A stretch of DNA of 54,553 bases from Epsilonproteobacteria bacterium UBA4036 (GTDB lineage: Bacteria > Campylobacterota > Campylobacteria > Campylobacterales > Arcobacteraceae): contig DGAG01000017.1 of assembly GCA_002382325.1 (NCBI GenBank), positions 1 through 54,553 on the forward strand, given 5' to 3'. Below are positions 24,514 to 33,002 of the stretch, one piece after another. The notes under the pieces were generated by a model that was not told where the DNA came from, did not search any database, and saw nothing but the letters and a program-made list of their open reading frames with translations. Position 1 is the stretch's first letter; each line of letters begins with the position of its first letter. Both the position numbers and the translations under genes were made by a program.

Positions 24514-26856
24514 CTAAAATTTATAGTTTAAAGCCAAAGTATAGTTTCTTTCATCTCCATACCCACCTTGTCCAGGATAATATTGATACTCTTCATCAAA
24601 CAAATTATTAACATTTAAAACTAAATTAACATCCTTTTTTACTTCATATTTTGCCATTGCATTGACAATCTTATACGCTTTTTGTCGTATCTTTTTATTA
24701 AGTCCATAACGAGTATATATGTCATTAGTTTCACTTTGCCAATTAACTCCACCACCAAAAGTGAATTTATTGTACGTATAACTGGTAAATAGCTTAAATG
24801 TTTGCTTAGGTACTGATGCTGATTCTAAGCGGTCTCCATTTTGGTCTTTTGCATTGGTATAGATGTATCCACCTGATATATTCCAATTGGGTAAAAGTTC
24901 ACCACCAATCGTTAAATCCCAACCTTTAATCTCTGCCCCATCAACACTTTTGTAAGCTTGAGTACCATCTGGCGTTAAATTCGTTCCATCCATAACCCCT
25001 TTATTATCTTGCTTTGTGACAAAATAGGCAATACTTGTATTTAAAAGTCCTCCATAAAATTCTGATTTTAAACCAAACTCTACAGTATTTCCCTCTTCAG
25101 GATCAAGATAATTACCACTGGTATCTTTGTTAGTAGACGTTGGATTAAAAATAGAGGTGTAACTTGCATACGTAGCAAAGTTTTCATTTATATCATAAAC
25201 CAAGCCTAAATAAGGTACAACTTCGCCATTATATTTTTGTTCTTGTTCGGTTGCTGTTCCTTTATTATTTACTCTTTCAAAATGAGTTATCCTACTTCCA
25301 ACAATAAATTTTAAAGGATCAGCCAGTTGTAAATTTAGAGCAACAAATGCTCCGATTTCTTTCGTATCCACTTTTGTTCTGCCTGTTTCGGTAATTGTTG
25401 GATAAGGTACATTTCCATTATAACCACTGTATGGAATAATAATAGTCGAAGGGGTTACACTGTAAGAAGGATCATCAGATTTCACACTGTAACCATTGAT
25501 TCCAAACGAAAGTTGATGTTCTTGATCGAATGCTTTAAAATGTCCAGTTGTATACAAATCTATGGAGTGAATATCTGGAGTATTTTTAGCTTTTAATGCC
25601 ATTCCTTCTATATTTCCTGTAGTTGTATTTAGGATTGTTCGAGAAAGTCCAACTAATCTATCCGATTTAACTTTTGTGTATGCGTAGTTTGCAATTGCTT
25701 TCCAATTATCATTAAAATAGTGTTCTACGCCCAATAATAAATTGGTTTTCTCAGTATCAGTGTATGACCAATTTGTAGCTGGATTTTTATCTCTGCCAAA
25801 TAAGTTATGATCATTTCCATTTTTATCAAAAGGGGTGACATGATGAACAGCCACATCATCTGCACTTACTTTTTGATAAGAGAGAGCTGTAGTTAATAAA
25901 GTATTATCAGACAAATCAAAATCTAAAGCACCATACAATGAACTGCTTTTTTGTTCATATCTGTCTTGTTGATTTCCTCCTTCTGCATATGTCGTGACTA
26001 ATCTTCCCTTTATACTTTTACTTTCATTTAAAGCCCCCGAAATATCAATATTCCCGCTATAGTTATCCCAACTACCATACGATACTTTGGCAGAACCTTG
26101 AAACTCTCTTGTGGGTTTTTTTCTGACATAATTTATACTTGCAGCAGGATTTCCACTGCCATTGGTAAGTCCTGTTGAACCTCGTGTTACTTCAATTCTT
26201 TCATACATAGAAGAATCTTCTAACGAAATAAGATTACTGCTACCAAAAGATGCTACTGTTGTAGGAATACCATCTCTTTGAACATTCGTAACCTCCATAC
26301 CTCGAGCAAAATATGTGGTATGACCTGCTGCTTTTTGTCCCAATTGTCTTACTGCAATACCAGGAGTTTGAACAAGCACATCATTGATATCATTAAGATT
26401 TTGTTCTTCAATTTGCTTACTTGTTATTACAGAAATAGATTGAGGTGTCTCTTTTAAAGATAAATCCAGTTTCGTAGCAGATGTGGTATTTTTTACAGTA
26501 TATGAGTTTATATCATTGACTTCTGAGCTAATTGAAATCTCATCCAACCGTGAGAGTTGCACTTTTTTCTCACGAATTACGATAGTATTATTTTGAATAA
26601 TTGCTTCTAAATTTGTACCCTCTAGCAACAGTTTTAGCGCTTTTTCTACGCCTTCTGCATTTTCAATATTGTTAATTTTCTTGGATTCAAACAATGTATC
26701 ATCCCCGATATAGGACATGTTTGATTTTTTGGATATAATATCCAATGCCTCTTTCAAAGTTTTGTTTTGGATAGTATATACTTCATCGCCAAATAAGTTC
26801 ACACTAAAAACCAAAGCCAAACCAGAGGCAGCCAACACAGTTTTTCTAAATTTCAT
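24514..26856 (-). CDS. TonB-dependent siderophore receptor with STN signalling domain (FecA/FpvA type)
   Basis: A 780-residue outer-membrane receptor. After a signal peptide (residues 1-23) comes an STN domain (about 27-97, LKEALDIISKKSNMSYIG), the periplasmic signalling module of trans-envelope regulators. The plug (about 130-260) has KETPQSISVIT, DVLVQTPGIAV and IEVTRGSTGLTNGSGNPA, and the barrel ends in Phe (LALNYKF). It should import a ferric siderophore and, through STN, signal to FecR. fecI and fecR lie directly upstream on the same strand. A Fur-box-like sequence lies about 30 bases upstream of the start. The siderophore type is not predictable. Confidence 0.93.
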   Translation of the reverse strand: MKFRKTVLAASGLALVFSVNLFGDEVYTIQNKTLKEALDIISKKSNMSYIGDDTLFESKKINNIENAEGVEKALKLLLEGTNLEAIIQNNTIVIREKKVQLSRLDEISISSEVNDINSYTVKNTTSATKLDLSLKETPQSISVITSKQIEEQNLNDINDVLVQTPGIAVRQLGQKAAGHTTYFARGMEVTNVQRDGIPTTVASFGSSNLISLEDSSMYERIEVTRGSTGLTNGSGNPAASINYVRKKPTREFQGSAKVSYGSWDNYSGNIDISGALNESKSIKGRLVTTYAEGGNQQDRYEQKSSSLYGALDFDLSDNTLLTTALSYQKVSADDVAVHHVTPFDKNGNDHNLFGRDKNPATNWSYTDTEKTNLLLGVEHYFNDNWKAIANYAYTKVKSDRLVGLSRTILNTTTGNIEGMALKAKNTPDIHSIDLYTTGHFKAFDQEHQLSFGINGYSVKSDDPSYSVTPSTIIIPYSGYNGNVPYPTITETGRTKVDTKEIGAFVALNLQLADPLKFIVGSRITHFERVNNKGTATEQEQKYNGEVVPYLGLVYDINENFATYASYTSIFNPTSTNKDTSGNYLDPEEGNTVEFGLKSEFYGGLLNTSIAYFVTKQDNKGVMDGTNLTPDGTQAYKSVDGAEIKGWDLTIGGELLPNWNISGGYIYTNAKDQNGDRLESASVPKQTFKLFTSYTYNKFTFGGGVNWQSETNDIYTRYGLNKKIRQKAYKIVNAMAKYEVKKDVNLVLNVNNLFDEEYQYYPGQGGYGDERNYTLALNYKF

Positions 26857-26883
26857 TTCCTTTTCCTTTTTTAATTCTAATTT

Positions 26884-26898
26884 TGAGAATTGTTATCT
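26884..26898. promoter_or_regulatory. Fur-box-like site upstream of the TonB receptor gene
   Basis: TGAGAATTGTTATCT matches 11 of 14 specified positions of the 7-1-7 Fur consensus TGATAATNATTATCA. It lies 28 bases upstream of the receptor start codon, where a repressor could block transcription under iron-replete conditions. Confidence 0.5.
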
Positions 26899-27008
26899 CT
26901 TAATCATTAAACGAATGAAATAAAAAAAACGGACATACCTTTTGGAAAATTTTTGAACTTTTTTAATCAAACCCTATCTAAAACAAATAATTCATTTCCC
27001 TTGTCACT

Positions 27009-27977
27009 TTACTTTCTAACAATTTTGACTTTATCTCCTTCTTTTTTAACGTTTACCGGATAGATTAATGCAATAGCATCTAAAAAACTGTCAAAATGTA
27101 AAGTTGAGAATTTTCCTGAAATTTTGAGATTTGCTACACCTTGATTGTCAAATTCTATTGTGTCATTTGAGTATCTTTCAAACATTGCCGTTGCGTCTTT
27201 TAACGTAGTTTTATTAAACTGTATAATATCTCGCTTCCAACTTGCTACCTCTGTTACATCAATTTTGTTTTGACTCAACACATCTCCCAAATTCGTTATA
27301 ACCAATGATTCAGCTCGTTTAAGTTGTACGAGAGTTTTTGTTCTAAACGTGTCTAAATAACTGACCTGTACTAATCCCTCAAGAACATTTATCCTTGTTT
27401 TATTATTAAAAGTAATCACTTCAAACTTTGTTCCTAACACTTCTATTAATGTATCTTTTGTTTGAACTAAGAATGGTTTTTGTTTCTCTTTTGCTACTGA
27501 AAAGAAGGCATTGCCTTCTTGTAATTCTATGACTCTTTTGGTTTGATAATAGCGTATTTTCAATTGTGATTTCTTATCTAAATCAATGATTGAATTATCG
27601 GGTAAAGCAATATTAAGTATCTTTTCATTTGTACTTAAATAGTCTTGGCTAAAAGTGGGAATAAAATATTTGTCGATTTCAAACCCACCAATAGCGGTTA
27701 TACAGGCGATGACTATAGAAGCTATTAAATATTTACTTTTTGCGAAAAAATTTATCTTTGTAGTCTCATTTAAAACTTCATTGTCTAACTCTTTGATAAA
27801 ATCTTCATCTAACTTTAGACATTCATCAATGAGTCGTTTGTTTTCTTCAAAAGCCTGTTTATAATGCGCATTTTCAAGCCATCTTGCAAACTCTTTTTGC
27901 TCTTCTTGTGTAAAGCCTTCATTTTGTTTAATAATCCATAAATTGGCTTGTTTATCTATTTCATTGCGTAAGTTCAT
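27009..27977 (-). CDS. fecR: FecR-family anti-sigma regulator
   Basis: A 322-residue inner-membrane sensor that relays the receptor's signal to the ECF sigma factor. The N-terminal cytoplasmic domain (QANLWIIKQNEGFTQEEQ, ARWLENAHYKQAFEENKR) is the FecR N-terminal type with its Trp residues. One helix follows (about 78-97, YLIASIVIACITAIGG), then a periplasmic FecR domain (DNSIIDLDKKSQL, RVIELQEGNAFFSVAKEKQKPF, VLGTKFEV, INVLEGLVQV). A C-terminal STN-like part includes TLKDATAMFERYSN. It overlaps fecI by ATGA. Confidence 0.92.
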   Translation of the reverse strand: MNLRNEIDKQANLWIIKQNEGFTQEEQKEFARWLENAHYKQAFEENKRLIDECLKLDEDFIKELDNEVLNETTKINFFAKSKYLIASIVIACITAIGGFEIDKYFIPTFSQDYLSTNEKILNIALPDNSIIDLDKKSQLKIRYYQTKRVIELQEGNAFFSVAKEKQKPFLVQTKDTLIEVLGTKFEVITFNNKTRINVLEGLVQVSYLDTFRTKTLVQLKRAESLVITNLGDVLSQNKIDVTEVASWKRDIIQFNKTTLKDATAMFERYSNDTIEFDNQGVANLKISGKFSTLHFDSFLDAIALIYPVNVKKEGDKVKIVRK

Positions 27978-28456
27978 TCGTAATCTTTCTTCATTTGTTC
28001 TTTTATTTTTAAAACGGCTCGGGTGATATTTTTTTCAACGGCATTGGTACTTATGCCTAAAATTTCACCGATTTCTTTTCGGGTATACCCTTTATAATAG
28101 TGTAAAACAAAAGCTTTTTTATTTTGTGCAGAGAGAGTTTGAATGCACTCTTTGAGTTTATTTTTACGAATCTCTTCAGAGATAATCTCTTCTGGACTAT
28201 CTTCTAAAGAAATAACATGTTCCTCTTCATCATACGACGTTTGAATCAATATTTTATCTCTTCGTACTTTATCTATAACTAAATTTTGTGCAATTTTATA
28301 TAAATAGGCTTTTTGGATTACGGCATTAGAGTTTTTGTGTACTTCTAAAACTTTAACATAGGTTTCTTGTGTTAAATCTTTTGCTAAAACTTTGTCACCA
28401 GTGAGTTTTTGAATGTAATAAGCTATTTCATTATAATGTTCAAGCATACGAAGCAT
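27974..28456 (-). CDS. fecI: FecI-type ECF sigma factor
   Basis: About 160 residues. Region 2 has LAKDLTQETYVKVLE and KAYLYKIAQNLVIDKVRRDK; region 4 has QTLSAQNKKAFVLHYYKGYTRKEIGEILGIST as the helix-turn-helix that reads the -35 element. It should direct transcription of the receptor gene when FecR signals. I chose the ATG at 28456, with AAGG just upstream (short spacing); 28447 is possible. A TTG further upstream (28486) lacks a ribosome binding site and overlaps a Fur-box-like site. fecR starts within its stop codon. Confidence 0.88.
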   Translation of the reverse strand: MLRMLEHYNEIAYYIQKLTGDKVLAKDLTQETYVKVLEVHKNSNAVIQKAYLYKIAQNLVIDKVRRDKILIQTSYDEEEHVISLEDSPEEIISEEIRKNKLKECIQTLSAQNKKAFVLHYYKGYTRKEIGEILGISTNAVEKNITRAVLKIKEQMKKDYE

Positions 28457-28476
28457 TAACCTTAAGTTTATAATTT

Positions 28477-28491
28477 TGATAATCAATCTTA
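28477..28491. promoter_or_regulatory. Fur-box-like site upstream of fecI
   Basis: TGATAATCAATCTTA matches 11 of 14 specified positions of TGATAATNATTATCA, with a perfect left half. It lies 20-35 bases upstream of the chosen fecI start, as expected for iron repression of a fecI-fecR unit. Confidence 0.4.
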
Positions 28492-28570
28492 TAAACTACT
28501 TTTGCTTTAAAAGTACTTAAACTCCTTACAATAAAGACCAAGAAAAAAAAGTTAAAAAGAGAACGATTTT

Positions 28571-30289
28571 TTAAAAGTTATTATTCACGATTTCTAAAAA
28601 CTCATCGGCATTTTTATATCCAATGATTTGAGCTTCTTTCATCTCTTGTTTATTTTCATCAAAAAAGATTAATGCAGGAGGACCAAAAACATTGAAACGT
28701 TTTTGCAATGCTTTATCTTCTTGGGTGTTGTTCGTTACATCGGCTTTTAAAAGAGTGAATTTTTCTAAGGTTTGTATGACTCGTGCATCTTTAAACGTAA
28801 TATTTTCCAACTCTTTACACGATACGCACCAAGAAGCATAAAAATCAAGCATAACAGGTTTTGTTGAGACTTGTATTGCTTTTTCTAACGCGTCAATACT
28901 GTTGACATATTTCCACGTTAATTCATTTTCAAAGCTCTTGTTATTTTGCGTAAATTTTTCCAATGGATTTAAAATATTATTGGCTCCACTTACGGCACCA
29001 ACAAACGCAACCATTCCATATAACAAAATAACCATAATCAAAGTATGTACAAGTACATGACCGTATTTTTGTTGGTACAAATATACTGCCGTTGCCATCA
29101 AAAGTATTGCCCAAAGATATAACGTATAAGAAGGGATAACTCGCTCTAACATCCAAATGGCAATGGCTAACATTAAAATACCAAAAATCTTTGAAACCGT
29201 ATCCATCCAGCCACCTGGTTTTGGCATAAATTTACCGGCACCCGCTCCAATAGCTAAAAGAGGTATTCCCATTCCCACACTCATTACAAATAAGGCTAAG
29301 CCTCCTAAAAGAGCATCGCCTGTTTGTCCAATATAGACTAAAGCTCCCGCTAGTGGTGGAGCCACACAAGGACCCACAATCAAAGCAGAAAGAAATCCCA
29401 TCACAGCAATGCCCACAATACCATGACTTTTTTGTTCAGTTGTGGTTTTATAGACTTTGCTTTGCAACCATTGAGGTGGCTCAATTTTATAATATCCAAA
29501 CATTGAAAACGCCAAGGCAATAAAAATAAATGCAAAGACCACAAGCACATAAGGATTTTGTAACATCACTTGCAAATTAGCCCCAAAAAGTCCTGCAATC
29601 ACTCCTGCAATCGTATAGGCCAAACTCATGGCAAGTACATAGACCAGTGAAAGCCAAAATCCTTTTTTGGCACTCATTTGAGTTTTGTTACCCGCATTGA
29701 CAATAATTGAAGATAAAATAGGAATCATAGGAAACACACAAGGAGTCAAAGAAAGCAGTAATCCAAAGCCAAAAAAGGTCAATAATACAATCATCACACT
29801 CTTGTCTTTAAGCGTATTGCTGATGAGATCTGTTTCGTTTAAAGGAGAAACTTGTTGGTCATTGACTTGAGAGTTTGTGTTTCCAACCACTAGTTTCTCA
29901 CGCATAGGAGCATAACAAAGTCCTGCTTTTGAACACCCTTGAAACAAAAACTCTATTTCAAAGTTTTTCCCCTCAATAACTGAATAAATCTCTAAAAGTG
30001 CTATTTCTACTTTAACACGGGGATGACCAAAATTGACAATAAAACCATCATACTCTTGGGGAGTTGGAATAATTGCTTTTGAAGTCAAATCTATTTTTTG
30101 AGGTTGAGTCAGTTGTACTTTAAGTTTATCGTTGTATAAATAGATGTCTTTTCCCAATTCCACTTCAAAAATAATGGTATCTTTGGTTTGAGTCAATGTA
30201 GGTTTAAATGCCTCTTCAGGCTCTAAAAAATCATTGTTGAACGCAAAAACATAGATGAAACTTATCACTAAAAGCAGAATCTTTTTCAT
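28571..30289 (-). CDS. dsbD: Thiol:disulfide interchange protein DsbD
   Basis: A 572-residue protein carrying electrons from cytoplasmic thioredoxin to periplasmic disulfides. It has a signal peptide, an N-terminal immunoglobulin-like alpha domain with the redox pair in FQGCSKAGLCYAP, an eight-helix membrane domain from about 160 to 430 with TPCVFPMIPILSSI and VGPCVAPPLAGALVY (the buried cysteines), and a C-terminal thioredoxin domain with DFYASWCVSCKELEN and GPPALIFFD. All three redox pairs are present. Single gene with its own upstream region; the next gene downstream is on the fecI side. Confidence 0.95.
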   Translation of the reverse strand: MKKILLLVISFIYVFAFNNDFLEPEEAFKPTLTQTKDTIIFEVELGKDIYLYNDKLKVQLTQPQKIDLTSKAIIPTPQEYDGFIVNFGHPRVKVEIALLEIYSVIEGKNFEIEFLFQGCSKAGLCYAPMREKLVVGNTNSQVNDQQVSPLNETDLISNTLKDKSVMIVLLTFFGFGLLLSLTPCVFPMIPILSSIIVNAGNKTQMSAKKGFWLSLVYVLAMSLAYTIAGVIAGLFGANLQVMLQNPYVLVVFAFIFIALAFSMFGYYKIEPPQWLQSKVYKTTTEQKSHGIVGIAVMGFLSALIVGPCVAPPLAGALVYIGQTGDALLGGLALFVMSVGMGIPLLAIGAGAGKFMPKPGGWMDTVSKIFGILMLAIAIWMLERVIPSYTLYLWAILLMATAVYLYQQKYGHVLVHTLIMVILLYGMVAFVGAVSGANNILNPLEKFTQNNKSFENELTWKYVNSIDALEKAIQVSTKPVMLDFYASWCVSCKELENITFKDARVIQTLEKFTLLKADVTNNTQEDKALQKRFNVFGPPALIFFDENKQEMKEAQIIGYKNADEFLEIVNNNF

Positions 30290-30370
30290 AAAAAAACCTC
30301 AATAAAAATTTAAAAGTTATTGTAGTTAAAATAAGTTAATATAATATTAATACACAAGAACGGTTGAGTA

Positions 30371-30397
30371 AAAAAGAGTCAAGGGCTAAAGCCCTTG
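30371..30397 (-). terminator. Intrinsic terminator after the 73-residue protein gene
   Basis: CAAGGGC-TTTA-GCCCTTG is a perfect 7-bp GC-rich stem with a 4-nt loop, followed on the minus strand by ACTCTTTTTT. It begins two bases after the stop codon and ends the psd-linked operon. Confidence 0.8.
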
Positions 30398-30398
30398 T

Positions 30399-30620
30399 TT
30401 ATTTGTTGGCTTTGGCTTCTTGAAGTGCTTTGATAACTTCATCGATGTTTTCATAAGGAATGTGTGCTTTCCACTCTACATCTTCACCATTTAATGCAAT
30501 TCCAATGCTCACCACATCAGGCGTACCTGTTCCATAAGGTTCACTTACATTTGAAATGGAGATAATCCCCTTTTTGGTTCCCGCTAATGGAATTTTTGTT
30601 AATTGTGTAATTTGTGACAT
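30399..30620 (-). CDS. Small conserved-looking protein of unknown function
   Basis: A 73-residue soluble protein (MSQITQLTKIPLAGTKKG, then GTGTPDVVSIGIALNGEDVEWKAHIPYENIDEVIKAL). The alternation of strands with a C-terminal helix suggests a compact alpha/beta fold, but I do not recognise it. A good Shine-Dalgarno (AAGGAT) precedes the start. It lies 9 bases after psd and is followed by a strong terminator, so it is probably translated from the psd transcript. Confidence 0.7.
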   Translation of the reverse strand: MSQITQLTKIPLAGTKKGIISISNVSEPYGTGTPDVVSIGIALNGEDVEWKAHIPYENIDEVIKALQEAKANK

Positions 30621-30629
30621 CGTTAATCC

Positions 30630-31442
30630 TTATAATTTATTTGCTACTATTGTTCCGAAACTAACCTTTTGATTAGTTAAATCTTTTAAGCTAACACTTT
30701 TCTTTTCCCAAACCATAACCACGGTTGAACCCATTTTAAAATAGCCTAAACAATCCCCTTTTTTCACTTCCAAATCATCATACTCTATGACATTGATTTT
30801 TCGAGTATCGGTATTGGTCTCAACTTGCGGTTCAAATGAAAATACCATTTGTCCTACGTTTAACGCTCCCACAAAAATCATATAAAAAAGTTTGTTTTCT
30901 GGAGTCAAACACTCTAAAATGACGCGTTCATTTTCAATAAACAAATTGAGTTGTTTATTTAAATATTTAAAATTAACCGGATAAAGTTTACCGGGAACAT
31001 GAATAAGTTTAGTAATTTTACAATCAAAACTCGCATGATATCGGTGATAATCTTTGGGAGAAAGATAAAAGTTCATATACGATCCATTTTTGACTTTTTC
31101 TAACGCTTCTTTGGCAACATAAGGTGTTAACAGTTCTTTGATGTTATATCGCATCCCTTTGATTTGGAGTAACTGTTCGTTATCGAGTTCTCCGCATGCT
31201 GTTACAAAACTGTCCGAACACGAAATAAAATTATCGGTTGATGTATCAATATTTCTTGGCTGTTTTAACGCTCGTGTGAAAAGTGCATTGAGTGATTTAT
31301 ACTGTGTTGGGTCTTCAAATTCACTCATATCTAAACCCAATAGATTCACGTAAGTTTTGTTGATAATATTTTGAAAAAAAGAGGGAAACTCTTTTTGTGC
31401 AAATTTTCCAAATTGTTGAGAAATCGTATTTGTAATATGCAT
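30630..31442 (-). CDS. psd: Phosphatidylserine decarboxylase proenzyme
   Basis: A 270-residue membrane-associated enzyme that converts phosphatidylserine to phosphatidylethanolamine. Conserved parts are FTRALKQPRNID, SCSDSFVTACGEL, YLSPKDYHRYHASFD with catalytic His, and the self-cleavage motif GST in GYFKMGSTVVMVWE near residue 240. The serine there becomes the pyruvoyl cofactor. The size fits the short Psd form of Campylobacterota. It lies 43 bases after mltA and is probably co-transcribed. Confidence 0.94.
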   Translation of the reverse strand: MHITNTISQQFGKFAQKEFPSFFQNIINKTYVNLLGLDMSEFEDPTQYKSLNALFTRALKQPRNIDTSTDNFISCSDSFVTACGELDNEQLLQIKGMRYNIKELLTPYVAKEALEKVKNGSYMNFYLSPKDYHRYHASFDCKITKLIHVPGKLYPVNFKYLNKQLNLFIENERVILECLTPENKLFYMIFVGALNVGQMVFSFEPQVETNTDTRKINVIEYDDLEVKKGDCLGYFKMGSTVVMVWEKKSVSLKDLTNQKVSFGTIVANKL

Positions 31443-31485
31443 TCTGGCCCTTATAATTAAAACTTATATCTTATCAAATTTTGAC

Positions 31486-32589
31486 TTATTGCATCACTTC
31501 TTTTGGAAGCAATACAAAAAGTTTTCCCAACTCTTTCATTTTTCCAGCAGTTTCTTCAGCTTCTTCTCCAAATCCCCAATAAAAATCGGCTCGAATTTTA
31601 CCTTTTATCGCGCCACCTGTATCTGCAGCAACCATCAGTTGGTTGATTTCTTCTTGTGTAATGGGATTTTTGGTTTTAATATACACAGGCAATCCCAAAG
31701 GAATATAGTTTCTGTCTACTGCCAAATTTCTTTGTGCCACCAAAGGTACGCCTAAACTTCCCGTAGCACTTTTAGGCGATTCATGAAAGAAAACATAACT
31801 CTCATTGTAATTTAAAATTTCATCGGCTTGTTGAGGATACTCTTCAAACCATTTTTTCATGCCTTGCATGGATCCTCCATACTCTTTAAGTAAGCCTTGA
31901 GCAATCATAAGTTTTCCCACTGAGTTATACGCGCGTCCATTTTGGTTGGCATACCCTACATTGATGATTTCTCCCGAATCCAGTTGCACTCGCCCTGAAC
32001 CTTGTATGTGTAAAAAGAACAAATCAATTTTATCGTCCACATAGCAAATAACCTCTTTATTTTCATCTTCTTTAATATTGGCACGATCTTCATAGGGTAC
32101 GAGTTTGTTCCCAACAATTTTTCCACGAAGACGATATTTAGAAAGTTCTGGATAAACCGAACTTAAGTCAACCACAATTAAATCTTTCGGTTGTTTAAAA
32201 ATGGGGTATTGATACTGTTGTGATTTTGTTCGACTCCCTTTTAATAGAGGTTCATAATATCCTGTAATTAACCCTTCATCGTTGTGGGAATCATCATACA
32301 GTTTATATGGCACAAAATTTTCTTGAAAAAAATCCAAAGCATTGTCATATTCATTGGCTTTTAAACAACTCTCTTTAAGTAAAGCAAAGCGTTGAGATTT
32401 TTCACATCCCAATTTAAAGACTTCAAAGGCAGATTCCAAATCATCATCTTGGAAATTTTCCAAATCACTCCAACTGCTTTTGGCAAAGTTCCCTTGAGAA
32501 ATATTCTCAAATTTCTCATATTTTGGAGTACATCCTGTAATGATTAAAAGTAAAAAAAAGTATGTCGCATACGAGAAAAATGGTTTCAT
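31486..32589 (-). CDS. mltA: Membrane-bound lytic murein transglycosylase A, lipoprotein
   Basis: A 367-residue lipoprotein: the signal sequence ends in a lipobox, LLLIITGCTPK, with Cys near residue 20. The MltA domain has TGYYEPLLKGS, FFLHIQGSGRVQL, NGRAYNSVGKLM, PIGLPVYIKTKNP and the catalytic region VAADTGGAIKGKIRADFYWGFG, in which the second Asp (RADFYWG) matches the catalytic Asp. It cleaves glycan strands to 1,6-anhydro products. First gene of the mltA-psd-small protein unit. Confidence 0.93.
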   Translation of the reverse strand: MKPFFSYATYFFLLLIITGCTPKYEKFENISQGNFAKSSWSDLENFQDDDLESAFEVFKLGCEKSQRFALLKESCLKANEYDNALDFFQENFVPYKLYDDSHNDEGLITGYYEPLLKGSRTKSQQYQYPIFKQPKDLIVVDLSSVYPELSKYRLRGKIVGNKLVPYEDRANIKEDENKEVICYVDDKIDLFFLHIQGSGRVQLDSGEIINVGYANQNGRAYNSVGKLMIAQGLLKEYGGSMQGMKKWFEEYPQQADEILNYNESYVFFHESPKSATGSLGVPLVAQRNLAVDRNYIPLGLPVYIKTKNPITQEEINQLMVAADTGGAIKGKIRADFYWGFGEEAEETAGKMKELGKLFVLLPKEVMQ

Positions 32590-32654
32590 TAAAAATCCTT
32601 CAATTATTTTTGTGATTGTACCACGATTAGGTTAATAAAAAGTAAGAAGTGAAA

Positions 32655-32712
32655 AGTAACGAGTAACGAGAAAATCTTAAAATACTTTACTCGTCACTTG
32701 TTACTCGTTACT
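32655..32712. repeat. Inverted short repeat of the AGTAACG family
   Basis: AGTAACGAGTAAC (32655-32667) is perfectly complementary to GTTACTCGTTACT (32700-32712), with a 32-base loop. It abuts the stop codon of the minus-strand zinc-ribbon gene. The arms consist of tandem 7-base units (AGTAACG) that recur near grpE and, more degenerately, at 21111-21188. Confidence 0.65.
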
Positions 32713-32989
32713 AATGACTATGCACTTCTGTTAAGCCACACTTTATACAGCGATATTTTATCTCTTGTGTTCCACTGCACCCATGGCTTTTAAGCATTTC
32801 TTCTTTTATGGGTGTTGTGTGAAATGTAACTTTGCGTACCTCATCATAAAATGAAGTTGGCGTTGCACCACACGAAGGACAAATGCCATTTTTGAGTTTA
32901 TTTAGTCGATTGTTTTTTTGATTTAAGTATAAAGGAACGGCAAAAATTGCCATAAGAAAAAGCAGAAGTAATAAAATAAGTGTTTGCAT
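32711..32989 (-). CDS. Small membrane-anchored zinc-ribbon protein
   Basis: A 92-residue protein with an N-terminal membrane helix (LILLLLLFLMAIFAVPLYL), then a soluble tail with two CxxC pairs (GICPSCGAT and YRCIKCGLT) plus a further Cys/His (KSHGCSGT), typical of a small zinc ribbon. Function unknown. It lies 13 bases downstream of the dnaK stop, so it may be a minor member of the hrcA-grpE-dnaK transcript. Its 3' end carries a dispersed inverted repeat. Confidence 0.7.
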   Translation of the reverse strand: MQTLILLLLLFLMAIFAVPLYLNQKNNRLNKLKNGICPSCGATPTSFYDEVRKVTFHTTPIKEEMLKSHGCSGTQEIKYRCIKCGLTEVHSH

Positions 32990-33002
32990 GAAGCAGAGTA
33001 AA

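Noticed and set aside
28457..28486. TTG start giving a longer FecI
   Set aside because: No Shine-Dalgarno precedes it, the extra residues (IIKIINLRL) do not fit ECF sigma N-termini, and the region overlaps a Fur-box-like site.
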